Assembly: GCA_021817905.1 (NCBI GenBank)
Contig: JAKAFM010000005.1
Span: forward strand, 1-54,975
Direction of reading: 5' to 3'
Origin: a bacterium
GTDB taxonomy: Bacteria > Patescibacteriota > Microgenomatia > UBA12405
Length of the DNA: 54,975 nucleotides
In this document: piece after piece, positions 8,259 to 16,211 of the stretch
Layout: each line of letters opens with the position of its first letter
Position numbering within the stretch: the stretch's first letter is position 1
Made by a program: the position numbers and the translations under genes
Notes under the pieces: model-generated
The model's database searches: none
Told to the model about the DNA's origin: nothing
What the model saw: the letters and a program-made list of their open reading frames with translations, nothing else

Positions 8259-9584
8259 ATGCCAGAAACTAACCAAAATGACCTTGTTAGCAAAATAGTT
8301 GCTTTGTGTAAACGGCGCGGAATCATTTTTCAAAATTCAGAAATTTATGGTGGTATTCAAGGTTTTTACGATTACGGTCCGGTCGGGTCTTTAATGAAAA
8401 TGAACTGGAAAAATCTCTGGTGGCGTGACAATGTTACCCGAAGGCGCGATGTAGTCGGTATTGATGGAACAATTATTACCCATCCAAAAGTTTGGGAAGC
8501 ATCTGGTCACATAAAAAACTTTGCCGATGCTTTAGTCGAATGTAAATCGTGCCACAAGCGTTTTCGTCCCGATTTAATTGACAATGCTACTAAATGTCCG
8601 GAGTGTGGTGGCCAATTTACGCCAGCTCGAAAATATAATATTCTGTTCCATACTGAAATCGGAGTTATTGAAGGTGAAAAAATGCCTGCTTATTTGCGAG
8701 GAGAAGCTTGTCAAACCATTTATCTTGATTTCAAAAACATTGTTGACTCAACCAGAGTAAAAATACCTTTTGGTGTTGCCCAAATAGGAAAGGCTTTCAG
8801 AAACGAAATTACTCCAAAAAATTTTTTATACCGCACCCGTGAATTCGAGCAGTGGGATATTCAATACTTTGTTCATCCGTCCGAAATGGATAAATGGTAC
8901 GAGTATTGGAAGCAAAATCGAATGGACTGGTATCAAAAATTATTTAATAATACAAAAAATCTTCGTTTCCGACAGCATGCTTCTGACGAACTAGCATTTT
9001 ATGCCAAAAAGGCTTTTGATATCGAATACCAAGCACCTTGGGGTTGGGCCGAAATGGAAGGAATTCATTGGCGATCTGATTATGACCTTACTCAACACAG
9101 TAAATTTAGCGGTCAGGACCTTTCATACAATGATCCAGTCACCCACGAAAAATACCTTCCTTGGATTACCGAAACATCCGGTGGCGCTGATCGTAGTTTT
9201 TTCTTCATGCTCCTCGATGCCTACCACGAAGATATTTTAGAGAATGGGGAAACTCGTGTTTGGCTACAAGTCAAACCATCTATCGCCGCCTATAAAATGT
9301 GTATTATTCCTTTGGCAGCAAATAAACCTGAACTTGTCGCCAAAGCCGAAACAATATATCAGACACTAAATGCCAAATATTCCATCGATTGGGATGATTC
9401 CAGTAATATTGGTAAAAAATATCGCCGCGCAGATGAAATTGGGACTCCTTGGTGTCTAGTTGTTGATTACCAATCACTCGACGACGATACCGTGACCATT
9501 CGAGACCGTGATACCATGAAACAAATAAGGGTTAACATAGGCGATATTTCTTCATGGCTGGAAAAGCAACTTCAAAGCGTCTAA
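8259..9584 (+). CDS. glyS: glycyl-tRNA synthetase (alpha2 type)
   Basis: Charges tRNA-Gly; class II synthetase of 441 aa. Motifs include EIYGGIQGFYDYGPVGSLMKMNW near the N-terminus, a zinc-binding pair CKSC and CPEC near residues 90-115, GVAQIGKAFRNEITP (motif 2 region), EFEQWDIQYFV, and the C-terminal anticodon-binding domain from about residue 345. This is the dimeric eukaryote/Gram-positive form, not the alpha2beta2 bacterial form. An SD (AAGGA) sits 4 nt before ATG 8259 and is controlled by the upstream T-box. Confidence 0.95.
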   Translation: MPETNQNDLVSKIVALCKRRGIIFQNSEIYGGIQGFYDYGPVGSLMKMNWKNLWWRDNVTRRRDVVGIDGTIITHPKVWEASGHIKNFADALVECKSCHKRFRPDLIDNATKCPECGGQFTPARKYNILFHTEIGVIEGEKMPAYLRGEACQTIYLDFKNIVDSTRVKIPFGVAQIGKAFRNEITPKNFLYRTREFEQWDIQYFVHPSEMDKWYEYWKQNRMDWYQKLFNNTKNLRFRQHASDELAFYAKKAFDIEYQAPWGWAEMEGIHWRSDYDLTQHSKFSGQDLSYNDPVTHEKYLPWITETSGGADRSFFFMLLDAYHEDILENGETRVWLQVKPSIAAYKMCIIPLAANKPELVAKAETIYQTLNAKYSIDWDDSSNIGKKYRRADEIGTPWCLVVDYQSLDDDTVTIRDRDTMKQIRVNIGDISSWLEKQLQSV

Positions 9585-9593
9585 AATCTAAAC

Positions 9594-10283
9594 ATGAAAA
9601 CAAAAATTGCACTATTATTTGGCGTCATTCTTTTATTATCAAGTTGCGGCAAAACCTCGCCAACTCCAGTTGCTCAGAGTAAACCAACTTCCACTGATCA
9701 GACTGCGTTTAATTTTAGCCCTTCTGAAAAACCAACCTTATCACTTATTCCTCGTGCAGACGGTCATTTGTTAACAATGAAAATTGACAATATTCCCAGC
9801 AAATTAGTATCCCTCGAATACGAACTTGTCTACACTGCTTCAGACAATGGTAACGATATTGAAAAAGGACTTGGAGACACGGTTAAACTTAATAATGAAC
9901 CGTCACTTACCCGAGATTTATTATTAGGGACTGCATCATGTACCAGCGGCTGTAAATACAAATACGATAACAATGTTAACAGTGGCACCGTCACCCTAAC
10001 GTTTATGACCGCAGACAATCAAGTTAACACTTTTGATGCTCCATTTACACTCGATTCCGGCGCTGACATCAAAAAAACTGGTGGCATGTTTTTAAAAGAC
10101 AATTCCATGGGTTTTAAAGGCAAACCGATTTCATCAGCGGACTATTATGTACTTGTTAAAAATTATCTAGGTGGATTCTCAGTATTTAGTAGTGGCAACG
10201 GTAAGGGGACAGTTACCGAAAACACCCCATCCAGTTTAACCAAAAAAGACAAAACTACGCTCACTGGTGATTATTTACCATAA
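9594..10283 (+). CDS. putative lipoprotein
   Basis: A 229-aa exported protein. The N-terminus has a lysine-containing start, a hydrophobic stretch and a lipobox LLSSC with Cys near residue 18, so lipidation and membrane anchoring outside the cell are expected. The mature part is rich in Ser, Thr and Lys and has beta-type sequence with a CTSGC pair near residue 120, which could form a disulfide. No family was recognised. It lies 10 bp after glyS and abuts rsmH, so it may be co-transcribed with both. Confidence 0.7.
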   Translation: MKTKIALLFGVILLLSSCGKTSPTPVAQSKPTSTDQTAFNFSPSEKPTLSLIPRADGHLLTMKIDNIPSKLVSLEYELVYTASDNGNDIEKGLGDTVKLNNEPSLTRDLLLGTASCTSGCKYKYDNNVNSGTVTLTFMTADNQVNTFDAPFTLDSGADIKKTGGMFLKDNSMGFKGKPISSADYYVLVKNYLGGFSVFSSGNGKGTVTENTPSSLTKKDKTTLTGDYLP

Positions 10284-11165
10284 ATGGAACCGGTTTATCA
10301 TCAACCAGTATTAGCTCAAGAAATTATCACCTTTTTCCAACCCGGTCCTAATAACATCTATATTGATGCAACGCTTGGCAATGGGGGGCACACCCTTGAA
10401 TTACTCAAGCACGGTGCAAAAGTCTATGGTATTGATCAAGACCCCCAAAACCTGACCATCGCCACCAGTCGAATACGTGCAAATAATGTAAGTAAAAATT
10501 TTATTGGGATTAATGATAATTTTGCCAATTTAGAAAAAATTATCAGTTCCAACAACATTAAATGTATAAGCGGAATATTATTTGATCTTGGTCTAAGTTC
10601 AAATCAACTCAAATCCGCCACTCGAGGTTTTTCCTTCAATGACTCAACCTCGCTTGACATGAGACTTGATCCAACCGTCCAAACACTGACGGCAAAAGAA
10701 ATCATTAATACATATTCCGCAGCCGAACTTTTTAATATATTTTCCAAATATGCTCAAGAAAAATATAGCCGAGAGATAGCCGATAATATAACAACAGTCC
10801 GCAAAAGTCACCCTTTTGAGACAAGTATTCAACTTGCCGACTATATAAAAGAGTTTTATCGTCAAAAACACCAATCCGTACACCTTCATCCGGCCACAAA
10901 AATACTAATGGCCCTCCGTATTGCCACCAATAATGAATATCAAAATGTAACCACCGCCTTAAACAGCTGCTTAAAATTACATCAAACAAAAATTGCTCTG
11001 ATTACATTTCACTCAGGAGAAGACCGACTCGTCAAACAGTTTATTAATCAAAATAAGCAATCATTTAGTCAGTTTTCTACACGACCAATTAAGCCCAGTT
11101 CATCTGAAATTCGACAAAATCACCTGTCCCGCTCCAGTCTCCTTCGAACTTTCACGCTAAAATAA
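10284..11165 (+). CDS. rsmH: 16S rRNA (cytosine1402-N4)-methyltransferase RsmH
   Basis: SAM-dependent enzyme that methylates C1402 in the 30S decoding centre, and the conventional first gene of the dcw cluster. The 293-aa protein has YHQPVLAQEIITFF at the N-terminus, the SAM loop IDATLGNGGHTLELL near residue 28, ILFDLGLSSNQL near 99, GFSFNDSTSLDMR, and ALRIATNNE near 210, plus the C-terminal SSSEIRQNHLSRSSLLR. All are characteristic of MraW/RsmH. Start ATG follows the previous TAA directly. Confidence 0.93.
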   Translation: MEPVYHQPVLAQEIITFFQPGPNNIYIDATLGNGGHTLELLKHGAKVYGIDQDPQNLTIATSRIRANNVSKNFIGINDNFANLEKIISSNNIKCISGILFDLGLSSNQLKSATRGFSFNDSTSLDMRLDPTVQTLTAKEIINTYSAAELFNIFSKYAQEKYSREIADNITTVRKSHPFETSIQLADYIKEFYRQKHQSVHLHPATKILMALRIATNNEYQNVTTALNSCLKLHQTKIALITFHSGEDRLVKQFINQNKQSFSQFSTRPIKPSSSEIRQNHLSRSSLLRTFTLK

Positions 11166-11168
11166 AGT

Positions 11169-11435
11169 ATGAAACGGTCTGTATTGAGCAGTTTAGTCTT
11201 GGTCACTATTATTACCATAATCATCCAAATCGTGATTTCACTTTATTACTCAAATCAAATTTTAACTATAAATAGTCAATTTAGCCAGCTTCGCAAACAA
11301 TCGCTTGAAATTAACCGCCAGGTTGAAAAACTTCAATCTCAACTTTCTGATTTGCAATCAATTCATCATTTACTCTTAGCTACCCCTTCAGCCACTCTTG
11401 TTCCCATTACCAAGTCCATAAATCTATCTCCATGA
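11169..11435 (+). CDS. ftsL: FtsL-like division protein
   Basis: Small bitopic protein of 88 aa with a membrane helix at about residues 8-28 and a following coiled-coil stretch (about 33-70: SQFSQLRKQSLEINRQVEKLQSQL). FtsL has no strong sequence signature. The assignment rests on this topology and on the position between rsmH and ftsI, where ftsL normally lies. It would form part of the divisome complex with FtsB/FtsQ, FtsW and FtsI. The start overlaps nothing, and the end overlaps ftsI by 4 bp. Confidence 0.7.
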   Translation: MKRSVLSSLVLVTIITIIIQIVISLYYSNQILTINSQFSQLRKQSLEINRQVEKLQSQLSDLQSIHHLLLATPSATLVPITKSINLSP

Positions 11436-13015
11436 ACAAGACGCGTCTAGCCACCCTTACTTTTGCCATCATTTTCGCCTTTATAGTCATTATTTCCCGA
11501 TTGTTTTACTGGCAAATAATAAAGTCTGGCGAACTAAGAAAAGATTCGTTACTCCAAAGTTATAAAATTGAAGTCATCAACCCCCCACGAGGATCAATTC
11601 TAGCATCTGACAACTTTCCCTTGGCCCAAAACCAAACTTTTTACCAGCTCTCTATTTACAAGCCAAATCTAAATAAACCTATATCAGATGTTTTTAACAT
11701 TATCAACAACATCAAGCCGACATTTATAACTAACAATCAATCCATGGTCAACCGTCTCACCAACGATAGTAATCTTAAGTGGTATACATTTCCAGATTAC
11801 TTTTCATACGAAGATAGCCAACAGCTAAATCTTCCGGGACTGACATTTACCTCAATTACTCAACGTTATTACCCCGAAAATGACTTAGCTAAAAGCATTA
11901 TTGGTGGATTAGAACGCTATTACAATAAACAACTTGTCGGAAAAGCTGGTTTTTTTCGATTATCCAAAGATGCCCTTGGCAACGCCTTACTGCTTAATAG
12001 TAACTGGCAAACTCAAGCCGTCCCTGGTCAAGATCTTCATTTATACCTAAACCGACCGCTTCAATACCTAACTGAAACCATTCTTAAGGATGGTGTTACC
12101 AAATTTCAGGCAGATTCAGGCTCAATTACCATTATGGATCCCAAAACAGGTGGTATTCTGGCCATGTCCAGTTTTTCGGCCACCAGTTCTGCAACACCAA
12201 GCGCCGAGGCTGACCCTATTATTACTAGGTTATTCGAACCAGGTTCCATATTTAAACCATTAGTTATGGCTGCAGCCCTTGATACCCACGTCATTGATAT
12301 CAACTATACTTGTCCCCGATGTGCTGCGCCGTTACCTATTGGCCAGTACACAATTACCAATTGGAACAACGAACTTCATCCCAACACCAACTTAGCCGAT
12401 ATTATTAAAAATTCGGATAATATCGGAATGAGTAATATTATCGCCGTCTTGGGCCAAGATAAATTTTTATCATACTACAAACGATTAGGACTTAATCAAA
12501 AATCAGGCATAGATCTTGTAGGCGAGGCTAAACCGGTTCTCAAAAAAAACTGGAGTCCTATTGACCTTGCCACCGCCTCATTTGGACAGGGGATTGCCAT
12601 CACTCAGTTACAAATGTTAACTGCCTTCACCACACTTGCTGATGATGGTTACCTCATTAAACCCAAAATGGTCGATGATTCAAGACCTATAAATAAAATT
12701 AAAATCTATGACTCAACTACCGTTCGCGAGATCAAAAATATTCTTAAATACGCCGTAAATAATGGAGTTGTTGCCAAATTTAAACCAATTGATATGGAAG
12801 TATGTGCCAAATCAGGGACAGCTCAAATTCCCCTTAATGGCACCTACAGTCCTGATAACACCATTGCCTCATATATTGGCTTTTCACCTTGTGATAACCC
12901 CAAATTTTCCATGATAGTCACCATCGATAACCCTCGGACATCTCCTTGGGGATCGAGTACCGCTGCTCCAATTTGGTACGATCTTGCCCAAAAGATTTCC
13001 AATTCACCGCTCTAA
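11432..13015 (+). CDS. ftsI: penicillin-binding protein 2/3 (FtsI-type D,D-transpeptidase)
   Basis: Septal peptidoglycan transpeptidase, 527 aa. One membrane helix at residues 8-30, a dimerisation domain from about 48 (PPRGSILASDNFPLA), then the penicillin-binding domain with SxxK at 272-275 (GSIFKP), SDN near 330, and KSGTAQI near 455. These are the three class B PBP active-site motifs. No PASTA repeats follow. It overlaps ftsL by 4 bp. The context after ftsL and before murE makes FtsI more likely than the elongation PBP2. Confidence 0.93.
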   Translation: MNKTRLATLTFAIIFAFIVIISRLFYWQIIKSGELRKDSLLQSYKIEVINPPRGSILASDNFPLAQNQTFYQLSIYKPNLNKPISDVFNIINNIKPTFITNNQSMVNRLTNDSNLKWYTFPDYFSYEDSQQLNLPGLTFTSITQRYYPENDLAKSIIGGLERYYNKQLVGKAGFFRLSKDALGNALLLNSNWQTQAVPGQDLHLYLNRPLQYLTETILKDGVTKFQADSGSITIMDPKTGGILAMSSFSATSSATPSAEADPIITRLFEPGSIFKPLVMAAALDTHVIDINYTCPRCAAPLPIGQYTITNWNNELHPNTNLADIIKNSDNIGMSNIIAVLGQDKFLSYYKRLGLNQKSGIDLVGEAKPVLKKNWSPIDLATASFGQGIAITQLQMLTAFTTLADDGYLIKPKMVDDSRPINKIKIYDSTTVREIKNILKYAVNNGVVAKFKPIDMEVCAKSGTAQIPLNGTYSPDNTIASYIGFSPCDNPKFSMIVTIDNPRTSPWGSSTAAPIWYDLAQKISNSPL

Positions 13016-13023
13016 AGTCTATA

Positions 13024-14274
13024 ATGCACATATCCCGTATGTTTCAAAAAGCTAAAAACTACCTTTGGCACCTCCCAAAAAGTTATCTTATGGCTGCACG
13101 ATACGGCTTTCCTTCAAAAAAACTAACGTTAATTGGGATAACGGGTACCGACGGCAAGACTACCACCTGCAATCTTATCTACGAAGTTCTAAATAATAGT
13201 AAATATAAAGTCGGGTTACTATCAACCATAGGGGCAAAAATAGGAGATAAATTGCTTCCAATTCCTCCCCACATGACCTCTCCCGACCCATCATTAATTC
13301 AATCGATATTTCGCCAAATGGTTGATCAAAAAATTACTCACGTGATTGTCGAGGTTACCGCCCACGCCCTTGACCAGTTCCGATTCGCCGGTTGTCACTT
13401 TACTATTGCCGGCATTACCAACACCTCTCACGAACACCTCGATTATTTTCACGACATGACAAAGTATATTGAAACTAAAGGTAAACTTCTCGCCTCCTCA
13501 GATATCTCTATACTCAACCGTGACGATGAATCTTTCTTACAACTTTCCAAACAATGCTCATCCACCCCCATTACCTATAGCCAAAAACAATCGGCTGATT
13601 TTTCCATCACTAATATCAAAGTAGCCGACAACCTAAGTTTTTCTGTAAACAAAATACCATTCAAAACCAATAGTAATTATCTATACCAAGTCAACAATAT
13701 CACCTTGGCCTACATTATTTGCCAAAAGCTAGGTTCTAAAGATAAAGTATTCAAAGAAACAATAGCCAATTTTCCCTTTATGAAAGGAAGACGCGAAACA
13801 GTCGATAACGATTTTAACATCAATGCTTTGATTGATTTTGCTCATACCCCTCAAGCCCTTGAACAAACGCTTATCTCTTTAAAACGAAATCACCCGCACG
13901 GAAAATTAATAGTAATTTTTGGAGCTACCGGTGGACGCGACCAAACAAAGAGACCTCTCATGGGTAAAGTTGTTTCTGACTATGCAGATGTTGCTTATAT
14001 TACTGCCGATGATACCAGGAATGAATCTGTCTCTGACATAAACCAACAAATTATCGCCGGCATTAACCAACAAAGAGTTGATTCCAAAAAATTCCGATAT
14101 TTTGATATCCCCAACCGTCAAGACGCCTTTAACCAAGCCATTCAGCTAGCCCAAGACGGTGATACTGTTATCGCCTGCGGTAAAGGGCACGAAACTACCA
14201 TTTTACATGGCACCACTGAATATCCATGGTCTGAACGGTTAGCTTTCACTACCGCCTTTAAACTCAAAAAATAA
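13024..14274 (+). CDS. murE: UDP-MurNAc-dipeptide ligase, MurE-type, N-terminally short
   Basis: Mur ligase adding the third stem amino acid. ATG 13024 is preferred to an in-frame start at 12946, which lies inside ftsI. ATP-binding GTDGKTTT is at about residue 42, whereas in full MurE it lies near 110, so the usual N-terminal UDP-binding domain is missing. The rest fits MurE: HMTSPDP, VEVTAHALDQ, FAHTPQAL, GATGGRDQTKRPLMG, and GKGHE near the end. The diaminopimelate-selecting DNPR motif reads DDTR. The Arg is kept, so meso-DAP is possible but not certain. Length is 416 aa against about 490 usually. Confidence 0.85.
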   Translation: MHISRMFQKAKNYLWHLPKSYLMAARYGFPSKKLTLIGITGTDGKTTTCNLIYEVLNNSKYKVGLLSTIGAKIGDKLLPIPPHMTSPDPSLIQSIFRQMVDQKITHVIVEVTAHALDQFRFAGCHFTIAGITNTSHEHLDYFHDMTKYIETKGKLLASSDISILNRDDESFLQLSKQCSSTPITYSQKQSADFSITNIKVADNLSFSVNKIPFKTNSNYLYQVNNITLAYIICQKLGSKDKVFKETIANFPFMKGRRETVDNDFNINALIDFAHTPQALEQTLISLKRNHPHGKLIVIFGATGGRDQTKRPLMGKVVSDYADVAYITADDTRNESVSDINQQIIAGINQQRVDSKKFRYFDIPNRQDAFNQAIQLAQDGDTVIACGKGHETTILHGTTEYPWSERLAFTTAFKLKK

Positions 14275-14275
14275 T

Positions 14276-14875
14276 ATGCCTACCTTCAATCATCAACTTC
14301 ACAACTCATTAGAAAATTCCTATGCACAAGGATATTTACCCCAGCGCAATCATTCAGGACTTTTCTATCTGAGTACATCGTGTCGATCAAATTTAAAAAA
14401 CAGCACACTATCATCAGAAAATAAACGCATTTTAAACACTACCGCTTCCTACACTTTCAAAAAAATTGCTCTCAAAGACTTTAGCTACACTATTGATATT
14501 CAGAAAAAAATATATGGCTGGATTAAGGAATTAGGATGGGATTTTCCGATAGCTTCAGTAAAAAATATATTTACCAATCATATTTTTAACAAGCTATACA
14601 TATGGTCAGACCAACAACAAGTTATCGGTTACGCCATCTGTCTATTCACCTCAGAAATTAGCCACATCGCCTATGTTTTCTACAATCCTGAGTATGCCCG
14701 ACGAAATCTCCCCATCAGAATGGTTCTTGAAGTTATTATCGATAGTCAATCAAGCGGATTAAACTTCTGTTATTTAGGACAGTTTACGCCAAACAATGGT
14801 TATTACAAACGCAACATGCCTGGTTTTGAATATTTTCATAATAACCAGTGGGTAACATTTAATAAAAATATATAA
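14276..14875 (+). CDS. arginyl/leucyl-tRNA-protein transferase-like protein (GNAT-type)
   Basis: A 199-aa protein whose C-terminal half resembles the ATE/Bpt family of aminoacyl-tRNA-dependent transferases: YNPEYARRNLPIRMVLEVI, then LNFCYLGQFTPNNGYYKRNMPGFEYF, which parallels the family's YLGYWI-x-C-x-MxYK region. The N-terminal part (GYLPQRNHSGLFYLSTSCRS, LSSENKRIL) also parallels the family. ATE/Bpt enzymes add amino acids to protein N-termini, and the related Fem enzymes build peptidoglycan cross-bridges from tRNA. Sitting between murE and the next Mur ligase, a wall role is attractive but unproven. Recognised from memory of the family, without a search. Confidence 0.5.
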   Translation: MPTFNHQLHNSLENSYAQGYLPQRNHSGLFYLSTSCRSNLKNSTLSSENKRILNTTASYTFKKIALKDFSYTIDIQKKIYGWIKELGWDFPIASVKNIFTNHIFNKLYIWSDQQQVIGYAICLFTSEISHIAYVFYNPEYARRNLPIRMVLEVIIDSQSSGLNFCYLGQFTPNNGYYKRNMPGFEYFHNNQWVTFNKNI

Positions 14876-14900
14876 AAATTTTGCTACTTTAAACTTAATT

Positions 14901-16205
14901 ATGCATATTCATATTTTAGGAATTGCTGGAGTCATGACCGCCCCGCTAGCCGTTGAATTACAACGGCTTGGATATACCATTACTGGCACGGATCAAAAAA
15001 ACATCTACCCGCCAATTAGCACCTTATTAGACGATGCCAAAATTAAAATAAATGACACGCCCATCACTTCAGACATTAATCTGGCAATTATTGGCTCATC
15101 ATTTAAATCATTTGAACAATGTCGGTATGAATTCGAACAAATTAAAGCGCTTAAGATTCCTTACATTTCCGCAACTCAATATTTAGCCAACCATCTAATT
15201 AAAAAAAATTCCATACTTGTGGCTGGATCGTTTGGAAAAACTACTATTTCAGCCTTGATTGTCTGGATTCTTAAAACAAACAACAGTAATCCAAACTATT
15301 TTTTTGGAGGTAAAACTATCGAATCCATTCCTTCACTAAAAATTACCGAATCGGATTGGTCAGTAACTGAAGCCGACGAGTCCATCAATGGACTTGATAC
15401 TATGGCCAAATTTTTATATTACCCATCCAAATATGTCGTTCTAACCTCAGCCTCATGGGAACATCGCGAATCATACCCTTCTAAAAAAGATAATCTTAAT
15501 GCCTTTAAAAAACTAATTACTCAAATACCAACTGATGGGGCTCTCATTTATAATCCTCATGATTCTACTATTAAAAAAATTTTGTCGTCATGTACAGCCA
15601 AAATTATTCCTTACAACGAATCAATACGCTATCAAACCCCATTAATTGGAGAATTTAACCAACAAAATGTTCAAGCAGCCGCTACTTTGGCTCAAGTACT
15701 AAACATTAGTCCCGATGATATCTCCCGAGCTATTAGTAGCTTTCATGGCATTAAGCGTCGTCTGGAAATAATTAAAAAAGTTAATAACACCTATTTTATC
15801 GATGACTTTGCTCAATCAGCAGACAGAATTACGCAAGTAATAACTACTCTTCACACCACCTTTCCCCATCATACGCTCAAAGTTTTCTTTGAACCTCATG
15901 CCTCATTTCTACAATACAAAGCAAGTTTAAATGATTTTAAATCAGCTTTTAAGGAAGTTGACGACATCGTATTATCAACACTTAAATTTAATAGTAATCA
16001 AGACAAAGCGACCAGAGTTACTGCCAAAGATTTTGTCGAAATTATCGGCCCAAAATTACACTACCAACCAACACTTACCGAAACAATTGACTATTATCAA
16101 CATAACTTAAGTGATAACACCGTTCTTATTCATTTCAGTTCCGGTGGACTTTCAGGACTTAATACTCTAAACCAAATCATTACTAATTATGAATCAAAAG
16201 TCTAA
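14901..16205 (+). CDS. Mur ligase, Mpl/MurC type
   Basis: ATP-dependent ligase of 434 aa. The N-terminus MHIHILGIAGVMTAPLAVELQRLGYTITGTDQ and IYPPISTLL match the Mpl group (which reattaches tripeptide to UDP-MurNAc) better than classical MurC. P-loop GSFGKTT is near residue 113 and the catalytic-site EADES near 155. The C-terminal FEPHASFLQYKA replaces the MurC FQPHRYTR and Mpl EPRSNT segments. As no other murC is in the window, it could serve either as MurC or as recycling ligase Mpl. A TAAACT box lies 5 nt before the ATG. Confidence 0.75.
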   Translation: MHIHILGIAGVMTAPLAVELQRLGYTITGTDQKNIYPPISTLLDDAKIKINDTPITSDINLAIIGSSFKSFEQCRYEFEQIKALKIPYISATQYLANHLIKKNSILVAGSFGKTTISALIVWILKTNNSNPNYFFGGKTIESIPSLKITESDWSVTEADESINGLDTMAKFLYYPSKYVVLTSASWEHRESYPSKKDNLNAFKKLITQIPTDGALIYNPHDSTIKKILSSCTAKIIPYNESIRYQTPLIGEFNQQNVQAAATLAQVLNISPDDISRAISSFHGIKRRLEIIKKVNNTYFIDDFAQSADRITQVITTLHTTFPHHTLKVFFEPHASFLQYKASLNDFKSAFKEVDDIVLSTLKFNSNQDKATRVTAKDFVEIIGPKLHYQPTLTETIDYYQHNLSDNTVLIHFSSGGLSGLNTLNQIITNYESKV

Positions 16206-16211
16206 TTGCGT

